DNA of 64,000 nt, from NCBI GenBank assembly GCA_019155185.1, contig CM032802.1, forward strand, positions 13,683,638-13,747,637, written 5' to 3'. This document shows positions 23,713 to 35,178 of the stretch, in pieces (the stretch's first letter is position 1; each line of letters starts with the position of its first letter). This DNA comes from Beaufortia kweichowensis (taxonomy: Eukaryota; Chordata; Actinopteri; Cypriniformes; Gastromyzontidae). The notes beneath the pieces are model-generated. The model did no database searches, was not told the origin of the DNA, and worked only from the letters and a program-made list of their open reading frames with translations. A program made the translations under genes and the position numbers.

Positions 23713-25730
23713 GGTCTCATTTATAAAACTGTGCGTAGGATCCCTACTAAAAGTTTACGTGCGCCCAAAAGCCTAAAATGCCGTACGCCAAAAAATATTC
23801 AGATTTATAAAACCGTGCGTACGCACACCTGTAAGCAATGTTCCCTTTATAAATCACAGATCACCCCGCAGATGTGCGTATGTGAACCAGCCTCATATCC
23901 CGCCCTGTACACGCCCATTTTTAACCATAAATAGTCAATGCAAATCACCTCATATCTGCTGATCGGCATGTAAATGAGACTGGAATCCCATATATACCTG
24001 GAAAACTGGCATGCGACCCGCCAATTAATTCACAGAAGAAAGTCTTTGAATATATGGCGACAGATGAGAAAAGTGCAAAAAAACGTAATTTCTCAGACAC
24101 TGAGATTGAAACACTTGTAGAGGAGGTGGAGGCTCGTAAAACGGTGTTATTTGGTGGCCACAGCAGTGGGGTCACTAATAAAAAGAAGCAGTGTGAGTGG
24201 CAAAGTGTTGCTGCTGCCATCAATTGTGTCAGTGGGACAGAACGGACAGTTGCAGAATTAAAGAAAAAATGGTCTGACCTGAAGGTATACTAATTTTTTA
24301 CCAACATATTAAATTTGTGTTTTATAATATATATAAATAGCAATATTGCATTTCAAAAAGTTTTATTTACATGTGCTTACAGTATGTAAAATATGTGAAA
24401 TAGATTCTCATTCATTCAAGGTGGAGGCAAAGAGAAAACGGTTGGATTTTACTAGATGTATATAAAACAATTGGCACAAATAACACTGTTGGATTTAATC
24501 TTCATGATAATGTGTAACATCATACACATATGTTAATAACATCACGTTGTCACAGTCAATTTTATCATATCACCTTGGAGATCAAAAGTTTTCTCCATCT
24601 TGCCCTAAATGTAGTTTAAAGCTTTGCCCTAAATGAAGTTAAACTTAAGCAATTACTAAAAAATAAAAAGAAACATCACAACAAGCACAACTGTACATGC
24701 AGTGTCTGCATAAAGGCCTGCTAGGAACTGTGTCTTTGTGTATTTCCTAAATGAGTGAACATATAGCTGGGACACTCATTTTACTTCTCACAATAATGTT
24801 CATCTTCTTAGCATTCAATATTAGATATCATTATGCATTTAAATAATTCATAAATAACATAAAAAAATATTTTCATCAGAATGAGAAAACCATTTTCTTA
24901 TAAGAGCAACACTAATCATTAATCTAAATATGATATTCCTATCAATGAAAAGATGTCTAAAGAAAAGTCTAAAAATGTGACGGCACTTCAAGACATCAAT
25001 CAGGCTAAATTTGATTAAATACAGTGGATTCCATCTCTTGTCTCAATATAGGCTAATTGGTACATAAAAAAAACATAAATTGTGTTGTAACCAAAAATAT
25101 ACAAACACCTATTTCTCCATTTATATAAAAAAGGATATTACAACATTTTAGAAGGGATAGTTCACCAAAAAAGTTATAATGATAATTTACTAATACTAAT
25201 GATAATTTGCTGTTGCCTTCAGGCCATCTGTGATGTAGGCGACTTTTTTCTTTAGAAGAACAGCAAAGAAGTTTAGCTAAAACTGTAGTCCTTTCATTCG
25301 TATGATGCAATTCAATGGCTACTGTTTTTTTAAATAAAAATACAAACAAACAAGGCCAGTTTGTGCAATCTCTGCACGTACATGACTGTAGGAAATGTCA
25401 TATTTTAGATGGGCGCATACTCACATAAGAGGTGTCACAGTTTGTTTAAAAAAGTGAGGACTTGCATAAGTCGTCAAACGACAGAGGGGGGTCATCAATT
25501 CTTTCTTCTCACATTTATTTTCTACAATCTAACTTCAGTTCACGACCTCACCATCTGTGTCGCCAATTCCCTTTGTCTCCAGAATGTGCGTACGAACAGC
25601 TCAAAGTTTGCTTAAAGGTGCGCACATTCTCCCGTCAAGTTTTTTATAGATCACAACCTTTGCGTGGGAACTGGCGTACGCACGTTTCCAGCCCCGTTTT
25701 GTGCCTACGCACGCTTTATAAATGAGACCC
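23713..25730. mobile_element. PIF/Harbinger DNA transposon, 2,018 bp, transposase lost
   Basis: Perfect 16-bp terminal inverted repeats, GGGTCTCATTTATAAA at 23,713-23,728 and its complement at 25,715-25,730, are flanked by the 3-bp duplication CTG (23,710-23,712 and 25,731-25,733). Three-bp CWG or TWA targets are typical of Harbinger elements. Inside is a Myb/trihelix-like frame on the plus strand; no DDE transposase frame is seen in the AT-rich remainder. Subterminal regions are rich in short GTGCGTA/TACGCAC-like repeats (23,730-23,885; 25,585-25,715). Confidence 0.92.
24054..24470 (+). pseudogene. Myb/SANT-like DNA-binding protein of the Harbinger element (naif1-like), broken
   Basis: Exon 1 (24,054-24,283) encodes a trihelix: RNFSDTEIETLVEEV, CEWQSVAAAINCV, TVAELKKKWSDLK, with the three tryptophan/aliphatic helices in the usual order. 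A donor follows WSDLK (GTATAC). A good continuation, VEAKRKRLDF, starts after an acceptor at 24,420 (TTCATTCAAG) but reaches a stop within about 15 codons. In Harbinger transposons this second protein binds the element ends and helps import the transposase into the nucleus. The usual C-terminal coiled coil is missing, so this copy is dead. Confidence 0.75.
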
Positions 25731-25981
25731 CTGGTGTTAGAAACTCTACAGACCTTAGGTGTGGAAACCCTGGAAGATCTGAAGTATGTCCAGGAGACAG
25801 ATCTTGTTAACATACTGAGGCCAGTTGAAGCTAGAAAACTGTGTAAGAAAACAATAAATATTATATCCCCACAACATAATAGATCAAATGTATAATCTTA
25901 GCTTTGCAAAGCAATTGAAAAAGCTTGGTAATGGAAAAACATGATAGCAAGTTTAATTCCTATTATGTGTCATCTCTTCAG

Positions 25982-26089
25982 CTAAGAAGGATGCCAATGA
26001 GTTTCCTGATCTGCCTACCAGAGTTCTGCCAGAGAGATGCATAGCCACACCCAGAGAATTAGTGCCATGTAGAGACCATTCATCTACAA
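25982..26089 (+). pseudogene. Second coding exon of the SAMD3-like gene
   Basis: A 108-bp exon between an AG acceptor (25,980-25,981) and a GT donor (26,090). It reads KKDANEFPDLPTRV and PRELVPCRDHSST. The split codons match phase with the SAM exon (ends on base 1) and with the next exon at 28,141 (the AGT codon is split 1+2). Intact splice sites and phase on both sides show it belonged to a real spliced gene. Confidence 0.65.
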
Positions 26090-26230
26090 GTATGTCATTA
26101 AATTATTTGGCTAAATTAAACAAGCTGCATGTTTTCTAATTATTACTTTAATAATAAAAGAAAATGCATGTATTTTGATGTTTGTGTGAAATCCCGTATT
26201 GCATTGTTCAGAGGGTTATATTGTGATGTA

Positions 26231-27806
26231 CAAACCCGATTCCAAAAAAGTTGGGACACTGTACAAATTGTGAATACAAACAGAATGCAATGATGTGTAA
26301 GTTTCAAATTTCAATATTTTATTCAGAATACAACATAGATGACATATTAAATGTTTAAACTGAGAAAATGTATCATTTTAAGGGAAAAATAAGTTGATTT
26401 TAAATTTCATGGCATCAACACATCTCAAAAAAGTTGGGACAAGGCCATGTTTACCACTGTGTGGCATTCCCTCTTCTTTTTATAACAGTCTGCAAATGTC
26501 TGGGGACCGAGGAGACAAGTTGCTCAAGTTTAGGAATAGGAATGTTGTCCCATTTTGTCTAATACAGGCTTCTAGTTGCTCAGCTGTCTTAGGTCTTCTT
26601 TGTCGCATCTTCCTCTTTATGATGCGCCAAATGTTTTCTATGGGTGAAAGATCTGGACTTCAGGCTGGACATTTCAGTACCCGGATCCTTCTTCTACACA
26701 GCCATGATGTTGTAATTGATGCAGTATGTGGTCTGGCATTGTCATGTTGGAAAATGCAAGGTCTTCCCTGAAAGAGACAACATCTGGATGGGAGCATATG
26801 TTGTTCTACAACTAGGATATACCTTTCAGCATTGATGGTGCCTTTCCAGATGTGTAAGCTGCCCATGCCACACGCACTCATGCAACCCCATACCATCAGA
26901 GATGCAGGATTCTGAACTGAGCGCTGGTAACAACTTGGGTTGTCCTTGTCCTCTTTAGTGCGGATGGCATGGCGTCCCAGTTTTCCAAAAAGAACTTCAA
27001 ATTTTGATTCGTCTGACCACAGAACAGTTTTCCACTTTGCCACAGTCCATTTTAAATGAGCCTTGGCCCAGAGAAAATGCCTGCGCTTCTGGATCATGTT
27101 TAGATATGGCTTCTTTTTTGACCTATAGAGTTTTAGCCGGCAACAGCGAATGGCACGGTGGATTGTGTTCACCGACAATGTTTTCTGGAAGTATTCCTGA
27201 GCCCATGTTGTGATTTTCATTACAGTAGCATTCCTGTATGTGATGCAATGCCGTCTAAGGGCCCAAAGATCACAGGCATCCAGTATGGTTTTCCGGTCTT
27301 TACCCTTACGCACAGAGATTGTTCCAGATTCTCTGAATCTTTGGATGATATTATGCACTGTAGATGATGATAACTTCAAAGTCTTTGCAATTTTTCTCTG
27401 AGAAACTCCTTTTTGATATTACTCCACTATTTTTCACCGCAGCATTGGGGGAATTGGTGATCCTCTGCCCATCTTGACTTCTGAGAGACACTGCCACTCT
27501 GAGAGGCTCTATTTTTACCCAATCATGTTGCCAATTGACCGAATAAAATTGGTCCTCCAGCTGTTCCTTATATGTACATTTAACTTTTCCGGCCTCTTAT
27601 TGCTACCTGTCCCAACTTTTTTGGAATGTGTAGCTCTCATGAATTCCAAAATGAGCCAATATTTAGCATTACATTTCAAAATTTGATATGTTATCTATAT
27701 TCTATTGTGAATAAAATATAAGTTTATGAGATTTGTAAATCATTGCATTCCTTTTTTATTCACATGTCATTTGTACAGTGTCCCAACTTTTTTGGAATTG
27801 GGTTTG
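26231..27806 (-). mobile_element. Tc1/mariner DNA transposon, ~1.58 kb
   Basis: Inverted ends read CAAACCCGATTCCAAAAAAG on the left and a near-perfect complement (CTTTTTTGGAATTGGGTTTG) on the right, flanked by TA dinucleotides (26,229-26,230 and 27,807-27,808), the Tc1/mariner target. The size is that of a full-length Tc1 element. It sits in an intron of the SAMD3-like gene, opposite in direction, and carries a broken transposase gene. Confidence 0.93.
26400..27475 (-). pseudogene. Tc1-like transposase, broken
   Basis: The main frame (27,379-26,660) contains the paired helix-turn-helix region (LSSSTVHNIIQRF, then WALRRHCITYRNA), followed by the catalytic segments VLWSDESKFEV and FQHDNARPHTA, which hold the first two aspartates of the DD34E triad. 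The frame stops at 26,660, just before the third acidic segment; SPIEN-type coding continues in the following stretch after a stop and frameshift. The N-terminal residues upstream of 27,379 are also out of frame. The product would cut and paste the element at TA sites; this copy cannot. Confidence 0.88.
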
Positions 27807-28140
27807 TATCAATACTTCCAATTTAAATAATAAAGCAGTTCCAGTTAGTATTCGAAGTTAAGCATGGTAGACTGGATGAGTGTTTCACATGCATTAGGTG
27901 TTTTTTTTCACTCCATCAAGCTTCTCAACTGTGGAGAGCCAGTTATGTGAATGGATTTAATAGGAACTGAGCGTTGTACTGAATTAAACAATAGTGGATT
28001 ATGGGCATGATAAAAGCTACATGTGGTGTATTTGAAGCTTACATGGAGTTAAAAAATCCTGTTGTTGAATATTTTGATTAGGGTTTGTAGTAAATGCTCA
28101 AATTTAATGGAATATTTTTACTTATTTGTGCCCTTGCCAG

Positions 28141-28925
28141 GTGAATACAGTGCCGATAATTCCAATTCTCCACTGTCAAGCTCAAGTGAAGTCTCAACTC
28201 CTAGACGCACTCCAGTGGACAACAACTGGCACTTCAATTTTGAGATACCCTGGAGTAAAATGCCATCAGAAGAAGTCAGAAGAAGAATGCCATAGAGTTG
28301 AAAAGGGGGAAAATCTCACTTTACCAGAAAAGACAGACATCTAGTGCAAGTGAGGGAGAAGACCCACCATCCAAGATGATAAGAGTTGATACATATGGAT
28401 GTATTAATTGGCAACCAAAGAGGCAACCACCAGGTGAAACTGAGGAGACTCAGAAATGTGCACAAGAAGAATTAAAGAACATGCACAAAAACAAAATCAA
28501 GAACACCAAAAGTACTGAAGATAAAATGGTGGCAACTTTCTACACTCAGAGAAGCAACATAATAAATGGAATGGAAACCCCTGTTCTGGTAAAAGAGTGG
28601 CCATATCTGTTTGAGATGTGTGGGGTAATGGTTCACTTCAAAGAGCTAACGGGTATGAATATTGACAGAGGAGCTATTTCAAGTAAATGTAAAAGAGTCA
28701 TTTCATACCTCTTGACCCATGAAAAAAAGAGCAAAATAGAGGACACTCTAGCAGGCATGGAAATTGCAATAGCAAAGCATCTAGATGCTGATCTTTCTGG
28801 ATGTGTGATTCTGCTTCTGAATCATTTCAATGAAGAACAGACTAAGATGTTCCTGATGGCTGATGTGACGTGTCTGCCATCTGAAGTTGGTCAACTGCCC
28901 AGCACACCTTGCATTGTTGTTTGTG
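28141..28925 (+). pseudogene. Central exon(s) of the SAMD3-like gene, frame-broken
   Basis: The exon opens after CCTTGCCAG at 28,140 in phase with the previous exon: EYSADNSNSPLSSSSEVSTP, then a Trp-rich segment NWHFNFEIPWSKMPSEEV, and hits a stop at 28,293. Coding resumes one frame over (28,298-28,925) with DTYGCINWQPKRQPPGETEE, WPYLFEMCGVMVHFKELTG and HLDADLSGCVILLLNHF, ending in PCIVVCG at a GT donor. The YGC-NWQP-GET-E block and the VVCG end are hallmarks of a large fish-expanded family often named SAMD3-like. About 60-80 residues normally present between the two blocks seem to be missing, so this copy is both deleted and frameshifted. Confidence 0.7.
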
Positions 28926-29051
28926 GTATGTTTTGTAATGTTTTTGTATGTTAAAAATATTGTGGTCTTTTGACATCAGCTAAATGCCTAAATGTTATAG
29001 CTTCCTTTAACTTAATGTTTTTGACCTTCTTGTTTTTGATATATACTATAG

Positions 29052-29220
29052 GAAGTTCTCCCCTGACAGCTGGACACTTCATGACTGCTGCAGACCAGAC
29101 CATTGTGAATGATGGTATTACAAATTGTGGTGATGCCCTTGTAATGATGTTTGTAACCTACTACTGCCTCAACATAAGCTATCCAATGGAACTTGGTGCG
29201 ACTCTGGAGTTCCTGCAGAG
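29052..29220 (+). pseudogene. Penultimate exon of the SAMD3-like gene
   Basis: The exon lies between ATAG (29,048-29,051) and GTAAGA (29,221). It reads SSPLTAGHFMTAADQTIVND and VTYYCLNISYPMELGATLEF, ending LQR. The final YP-x-E-x3-TLEFLQ helix is shared with the gene B and gene D last exons (42,485 and 59,248), which links three loci in this window to one superfamily. Phase joins the preceding VVCG codon (split G|GA). Confidence 0.7.
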
Positions 29221-29276
29221 GTAAGACTTAACTGTAACTAGGAAATGCATTTCCTGCAAACAAGGCTTGTGTGTGG

Positions 29277-29611
29277 CAGAGGTGTGCGGTGACTACTTTA
29301 CCACGTATGCTGGAAGGTGCGTCATGTCAAAATACGTGCCAGCTGCAGGCACGTTGCATAGGTTTATGATAAAAGAGACACTTACATTTGCTAGATACTC
29401 GCTTAGTCTCATGTGTATTTAGAGTAAAGTGTTAAGCAAGTATTTTGCGAATACAAGTGACTCTTTTCTCATAAACCCATCCAACGTGTCTGCAGCAGGC
29501 ACGTATTTTGACATGAAGCGCAATGCGCATAGGTTTCACATGATGTGATAAACACATATTTTGATGTGACGAGCTTTCTAGTGTACCTGTAAGAGTCACC
29601 ACTCATCACTG
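29277..29611. mobile_element. hAT-type foldback MITE, 335 bp
   Basis: The ends are CAGAGGTGTGCGGTGACT and the complement of CAGTGATGAGTGGTGACT, flanked by a perfect 8-bp duplication GTGTGTGG (29,269-29,276 and 29,612-29,619). Most of the element is one long imperfect inverted repeat (for example CATGTCAAAATACGTGCC near 29,333 against GGCACGTATTTTGACATG near 29,497). It would fold into a long hairpin. It lies in the last intron of the SAMD3-like gene. Confidence 0.88.
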
Positions 29612-29839
29612 GTGTGTGGTGTCCATGCATGTGTGTCCATCCATCCCATAGATGGATAGATAAACAATTGTTCATTGAAGTGAAAATCTTAGTGTAGCCA
29701 TCAAAACACTTTAAAACACTTAAAGTAACTCGACATAATGACCCAGCAGACTGAGCACATCGGATTGCATTTAAAAAAAATAAAAGTTTATAAAACTAGA
29801 AATAAATTGATTTATTGATATATATGTCTGTCTTTACAG

Positions 29840-29945
29840 GTGCCTTTTCAGAATAAATCCAGACAGGGGGACTAAGGTGGAGAAGAAGGAATCTAAAAAG
29901 CAGCAGTCTGTTGCAGGTTCTTTCTTTAATAACAAACATTGCTAA
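29840..29945 (+). pseudogene. Last exon of the SAMD3-like gene
   Basis: After TCTTTACAG the exon reads CLFRINPDRGTKVEKK, then a short Ser/Lys/Gln-rich tail and a stop at 29,943-29,945. The FRINP-GTKVEKK segment follows the LQR of the previous exon in phase, as in other members of the family. A possible AATAAA poly(A) signal lies about 280 bp downstream (near 30,224). Confidence 0.6.
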
Positions 29946-30780
29946 TTTTGAATGGAGGGAGTAGATTAGAATGAAATTGTGTCATACACAGTTAATGTTA
30001 CTTTTGTGATGTTTTAATGTTTAATTGGGTTGGTCTTTAAAAATTAAGCATTGGATAAAACATTGTTGTTCATATTTTACAAAATATCTTGCTAGCAATG
30101 TTAGTAGTAATTCTTAAATGTTGTAAAAAAAAAGTAAACTGTTGTTTATATTTTACAAAATATCTTGCTAAAGAAACTTAGTAGTTCTTGGATGTTGATC
30201 CAATGTGTTCTTTGCAAATAACAAATAAAAAGGAAAAATGGTTTTGTATCTTGGTTATTTTTTACACATTTCCACGTGAAACCCATAATATCTCACATAA
30301 AACCCCCATGTGAAACACACATTTCCATGACACACCTAACAAAATATAGAAAAAGCAGCAACCACTGCAAAAGAAGTCACATTTTTCTGTAGGGCAAAAA
30401 CAGATGTCACGGTTTCGAAATGAGCTTTTATTTGCAAATGCAACAATCCAAAGAAACAAACCGTCCACAAAAATGAGCAAAATGCCCCTTTAAAAGTATA
30501 TATGGTATAAAAACAGATACAAATTGCAAAAGTAAATATTAACAAAACTATTTATTAAAATGTTAAATGAAAGGCAGAAAACGTGAATCTGTGCAGTTAA
30601 AATAAATCTTTGGGTTTACAAGAACTGTATTGTGTGTCTGTGCATGTGCGTTGTCTTAGTCCTTTGTCTCTCTTCTAGTAGAATCCCTGTTTTGGGAGAA
30701 ATCAAAAACAAAATGTGTGATAGGTGTCTTAAATAATATATATCGTTATCTAGATGATGAATAACAGTTTTTTATGTTTT
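29946..30780. other. AT-rich non-coding stretch
   Basis: No supported gene. A short local duplication is visible: TTGTTTATATTTTACAAAATATCTTGCTA-like segments near 30,065 and 30,140. Everything else is low-complexity AT-rich sequence. Confidence 0.5.
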
Positions 30781-30935
30781 GTAATACATTTACATTACGT
30801 TTAATCATTTAGCAGACATTTTTTTCTAAAGCAACTTACAAATAAGGTGAACAATAGAAACAAAATCAACAAAAAGGGCAATAACGTGTAAGTGCTATGA
30901 AACTGGTCTCGGTAAGCTAAACACAGTACACAGAG
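30781..30935 (-). mobile_element. SINE/L2-type repeat tail, reverse orientation
   Basis: The segment TTTACATTACGTTTAATCAT then TTAGCAGACATTTTTTTCTA and AAAGCAACTTACAAATAAGG is a very common fish interspersed repeat end. The same tail is present in plus orientation inside each satellite unit (GATAAAAGCGTCAGCTAAAT). No target duplication was identified. Confidence 0.55.
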
Positions 30936-30947
30936 AACATTTGTGTG

Positions 30948-31190
30948 TTAACAAGTTGATACAATATAATTTACCCAACGCTTACCTATTATAAGTTGTA
31001 CTTTGTGTATGTCAAGACTTGGTCTTTGATCCCCCACAATTCCATTTTTTCCTGTGACGGAACAAGTTGTCATTTCTTCTGAAGTGAAGATGGAGTCCAT
31101 CACGGTTCTGGTGAGTTTTTCCAGGGCCACTGGGTTCATGTAATCAGAGACAGAATTGTTCTGTAAAGATAAAATGATATCAGAAAACAT
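30948..31190 (-). pseudogene. BEN-domain exon
   Basis: The minus-strand frame reads MNPVALEKLTRTVMDSIFTS, then EEMTTCSVTGKNG and RPSLDIHKVQLII. This is the C-terminal half of a BEN domain: LTR-x-LL-D-x-LF-x-EE-x3-CS-x-TG followed by P-x-LD-x-VKV. BEN domains bind DNA and act in chromatin-linked repression. An acceptor-like site precedes it near 31,160 and the frame runs to a stop at 30,948. Upstream minus-strand exons are uncertain: a short KDDYWSPKRPK frame near 31,580-31,615, and segments near 38,790-38,880 and 39,047-39,125, could belong to the same gene. Part of a gene or a remnant; I cannot tell. Confidence 0.6.
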
Positions 31191-31880
31191 TAGACAACAT
31201 TCATTCTGTTTATTGTTTATATTTTATTATAAATATCTTTATTTGTGTTCCACAGATGAACGAAAGTCTAATGGATTTGGAACAACATGATGTAAGTAAT
31301 TAATAACAGAATTTTTATTTTTGGGTAAACTATGCCTTTAAAATGCTAAAGACCTACAATCTTGAGTTGTCCAGGACATAATAAGCCTATGCTATAGATT
31401 TTCTGTTGCTCAGGTGGAGTTAGGCAAAGAATTGTTTTGTTTTCCGTCACCATTTACTGCCTACATGGTAAAACAGGTCTGACAAATATACCTTTAACAC
31501 ATAATACAGTACATGCAAAACAGGTCAAAAACAAATCAGTAATAAAAAAGTGAACAAAGCAGATTCTGTTACACATACCTTTGGTCGTTTTGGACTCCAA
31601 TAATCATCCTTCATCTATAAAACAAGTGTATAAATAGGGATGGGTATCGTTAAGGTTTTAACGGTATTACTACTTTTATCGATACCACTTATCGATCTGG
31701 TACTTTAACGGTACTCTTATCGGTACTTTTTGTTGTTTTTAATAAAAAAACAAAAACAAATTGAGAACAGAATTAACACTTTATTTTTTTAAATGTAAAA
31801 TAAAATAATTATCTATAGCCTAACAAACAGCAATGTTTGAGCAAATATATATTATACAAACAAAATAAATCAAATAAAAA
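31191..31880. other. Non-coding, with the end of an unclassified interspersed repeat
   Basis: At 31,640-31,730 the sequence GATGGGTATCGTTAAGG, then TTATCGATACCACTTATCGA and CGGTACTCTTATCGGTACTT, is a recurrent fish repeat with internal inverted motifs. Its partner end is not visible nearby. The BEL/Pao coding region begins right after it with no 3-prime LTR. Confidence 0.45.
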
Positions 31881-31884
31881 TCTT

Positions 31885-34424
31885 TCAAATCTTTCCAACA
31901 GGTCGTTCTAAAACACTACTTTTAGTTTTAATCTTTACTGTACGAACTAGACCTTTATCATCTGGAAATGTTTCCAGTACTTTACCAAGTGGCCATGAAC
32001 CATGAGGTGCAGTAGGATCCAGTATAAGAACAATATCCCCAGGAATAAAATTTCGTCGTTCCTTTGTCCATTTTTGACGTTGTTGTAACAGAGGTAGATA
32101 CTCCCTGATCCACCTTTTCCAGAAAAGGTCAGCTAAATACTGAATTTGTCTCCATCTTCTTTTTACATACAAATCAAATTTTTCAAAGAAACCAGGCGGT
32201 AAAGCAGGCTTGCCTTTCATAAGAAGAAGATGGTTAGGTGTAAGGGCCTCGAGATCATTAGGATCATTAGAAATCTTGGTGATCGGACGGCCATTTAAAA
32301 TGGATTCCACCATACACAAAACTGTATGGAATGATTCATCATCCAATACCTGTTGACGAAGTATAGAAGAGAGAATATTTCTAACCATACGAGTGATTCG
32401 TTCCCATGCCCCTCCACAATGGGAACCTGCTGGTGGATTGAAACTCCATTTTACTCCTAACTGAATCAACTCCTTTTCAATTTGCCGTTTATTCCATACA
32501 GAGAGAGATTCCTTCAATTCTTGTTGGCACCAGTGAAATTTGTTCCATTGTCTGATCTGATGTGAATCACCTGACCTCTTCGAGCAATAAATCTCCTTAA
32601 AGCATTTATACATCCATCAGTGTCTAAGGAGTAAGCTACTTCCAAATGTACTGCTCTGGTTGCCATGCAGGTGAAGATTACTCCGTACCTCTTTACGCAA
32701 CTACGTCCTCTTTTTACTACAATGGGACCAAAATAATCAACACCAGTGTTTGTGAAAGGTGGAAAATCTGAGGTAATTCGTTCATAAGGAAGATCTGACA
32801 TCTTTTGATCCCCAGTCTTCCCTCTATTGCGTTTACATACAACACATTTGGAAATAACCGTTCTTATAGCAGCATTGGCATTTGTAATCCAATATGTTTG
32901 TCTTAACTTGGACAACATGTGATTCCTGCCAGAATGTCCCAACTGCTCATGAATATTACGAAGAAGAAGGTGTGAGATATGTTGATTCTTACTAAATATA
33001 ATGGGATCTTTAGATTCGATGGGCATACTTGCCTTTCTGAGTCTTCCTCCTACTCGCAAAAATCCATCATCCAACACAGGATCCAGTCTATATAGACCGA
33101 TATTCTTTTTCACTCCATTAGAACCTCTCTTCAGTTGCTTGATTTCATTTTGAAACTGCTGTCGCTGACTAAAGCATACAATAGCCATTTCAGCTTCAAA
33201 AAGATCCTCTAATGACAAAGACTGTCCACCTTGAGTTGCCTTTAACAAATTCATTTGCACATCTATAGTAGATGCAGTAGCATCACAATCCTTTCCTAAT
33301 GCTAGTAGTTCTTTCCTTTTAAGACGTAACCTGTTCAACAGTTTCTTGAACTTGAGTACCCAAGCGACAGCCACTTTCAGTTTTTTCCATTCTGAAAAGT
33401 AGGTGATGAAATAATTGGTGGGATTTTGTGACATTTGCAGAACAACAGAATTTACCTTATATTCTCGTTTGATCTCTGGATCATCCTCCTGAATGTTGGT
33501 TTCCTCTTCTTGAGATGGTTGACATTCCTCTGCAGTCCAAAGAAAACTAGGTCCTTTAATCCATCTTTTGTTTTGCATAAAGGGTTTGATCTGCATTCCA
33601 CGTGACACATCATCCGCAGGATTCTCCTTTGTAGGCACATATCTCCATTGTTGAGGTAGTGTCCTGTCTCTTATATAAGAGACCCTGTTTGCCACAAAAG
33701 TCTGAAAGCGCTTGTCCTCATTCTTGATGTATTTAAGCACAGTCTGACTGTCAGTCCAAAAAACTGAATTCTCCAGCTGAAGTCGTAGCTCCTTTCTTAG
33801 CATGTAGTCGACTTTCACAGCAAGTACAGCTGCTGTTAGTTCCAAACGAGGAATGGTTATCGGCTTAAGAGGCACCACTCTGGCCTTACCGAGCAAGAAT
33901 GTCACATGAACTTTATTATTACAGTTGATCAACTTGAGATAAGTAACCACACCATATCCTTTTTCACATGCATCTGAGAAATGATGTAAACAGGCATGCA
34001 TGATTTTTCCAAAGCTTGTGGGTTTTATGCATCGGTCCACTTGAAACTCTGATACCTTATCCAAATCAGAAATCCAACTATTCCACCGTATTTGAAGCAT
34101 TGGGGGTATATTCTCATCCCAACTCAGATTCTGTCTACATAATTCCTGTAGAAGAAACTTGGCAGGTAACATAATAGGAGCAAGGAATCCCATAGGATCA
34201 TACACAGAACAGACTGTAGACAAAATTCCTCTTCGCGTACATTGTTGGGATTTGAGTTGCATTCTAAATTGAAACACATCAGCTTCCGTACACCACCGAA
34301 GACCCAATGTTCTTTCCACGGGTAACTTATCTTGATTTAAATCCAAGCACCGGATATCCTTGCTTCTGAATTGCTCTGGAACTGATTGCAACACCTTTCG
34401 ACTGTTACTGCTCCACTTGGTCAA
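31885..34424 (-). pseudogene. BEL/Pao pol: reverse transcriptase C-terminus, RNase H, integrase
   Basis: The 34,424-32,514 frame opens with the end of the reverse transcriptase (thumb), CSVYDPMGFLAPI being typical of Pao-type pol. RNase H follows (PRLELTAAVLA, VFWTDSQTVLKYI, NPADDVSRG). The integrase then has a zinc-binding HxxLGH...CVVCKR part and a core with GVDYFGPI and the second catalytic aspartate in IRSDNGTNF. A frameshift near 32,514-32,613 moves the rest, including the acidic GGAWERI segment and the C-terminal chromo-like region (GDIVLILDPTAPHG), into another frame. The first reverse transcriptase part is separate at 34,626-34,895. Confidence 0.88.
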
Positions 34425-34625
34425 ACAAAAACCACCTCATTGACAAAGAGCAGTAAGATCCTGTACAATGATGACTGCTACCTCCTCAGAAGAGACACTC
34501 TTCAAGCAATCATCCACATAAAAACTTTCAAAGACTGTTTTGATCACATCTGCTGAAAAGAGTGATTGATTGTCCTTTGCTGTTTGTCTTAATGCATAAC
34601 ATGCGCAACTTGGAGAGGAAACGGC

Positions 34626-34895
34626 TCAGAACAGATGAACTATCATTCTGTATGTAGATACTTCCTGTTCCAAGTCTCCATCAGGACACCACAGAAATCG
34701 GAGCAAATCGACATCCTCCTCCGACACCTTGACCTGATGAAACATAGCTTGAATATCCGCCATTAAAGCTATTGGTTCCTGTCTGAATCGTATCAGAACT
34801 CCCAGAAGTGAATTTGCAAGGTTGGGACCTTGCAAGAGTTGTTTGTTGAGTGATGTATCCTTAAACGTTGCCCCACAATCAAATACAATCCTCAA
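34626..34895 (-). pseudogene. BEL/Pao reverse transcriptase N-terminal fragment
   Basis: The frame carries RIVFDCGATFKDTSLNKQLL, then LMADIQAMFHQVKVSEED and LRFLWCPDG. The DI-x-AMF-HQV block is the first catalytic aspartate region of Pao-type reverse transcriptase. The YVDD-type catalytic box should fall between 34,620 and 34,424, but the sequence there is frame-broken and I do not see it intact. Confidence 0.75.
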
Positions 34896-35178
34896 TGTTC
34901 CTTTCTTCGGATGGAAAACTCTTCTGGCACTTTCTCAGCATAACCTTTATCCAAAATATCAGAAAGGAAACGAGTATATTCCTCATGCAACTGTGGGTTC
35001 CTTTCAAGTTTCCTTTTCAAACCATTGCACCTTTGCCTTGCGACACACAAGTTGTTAGGTAATACCACATTATCAGTTCGAAAAGGTAACTTGAGACTAT
35101 AATGTCTTGTAATCTTGCACCTTTAAAGACTTGTCCATTATTTTCAGAAACCTCTGATCCTCTCTGGATAGTCATTTC

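Larger units (their letters stand above)
23638..25842 (+). pseudogene. SAM-domain exon (SAMD3-like), split by a Harbinger transposon
   Basis: The exon starts after a TTCTTAG acceptor (AG at 23,636-23,637), with ATG at 23,640. It reads MDDVNSDLVDFIGSVL and is broken at 23,712 by a 2.0-kb Harbinger element. It resumes at 25,731 with LETLQTLGVETLEDLKYVQE, then TDLVNILRPVEARKL, the helical pattern of a sterile alpha motif domain, and ends at a consensus donor (GTAAGA at 25,843). Removing the element with one copy of its CTG target duplicate leaves the frame open across the site. SAM domains mediate protein oligomerisation. Splice phase agrees with the next exon at 25,982. Confidence 0.75.

Noticed and set aside
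24300..25700. Hidden DDE transposase in the smaller Harbinger element
   Set aside because: No frame with DGTHVRI, DSGYP or ERTIG-like motifs could be seen in any frame; the region is AT-rich and empty.
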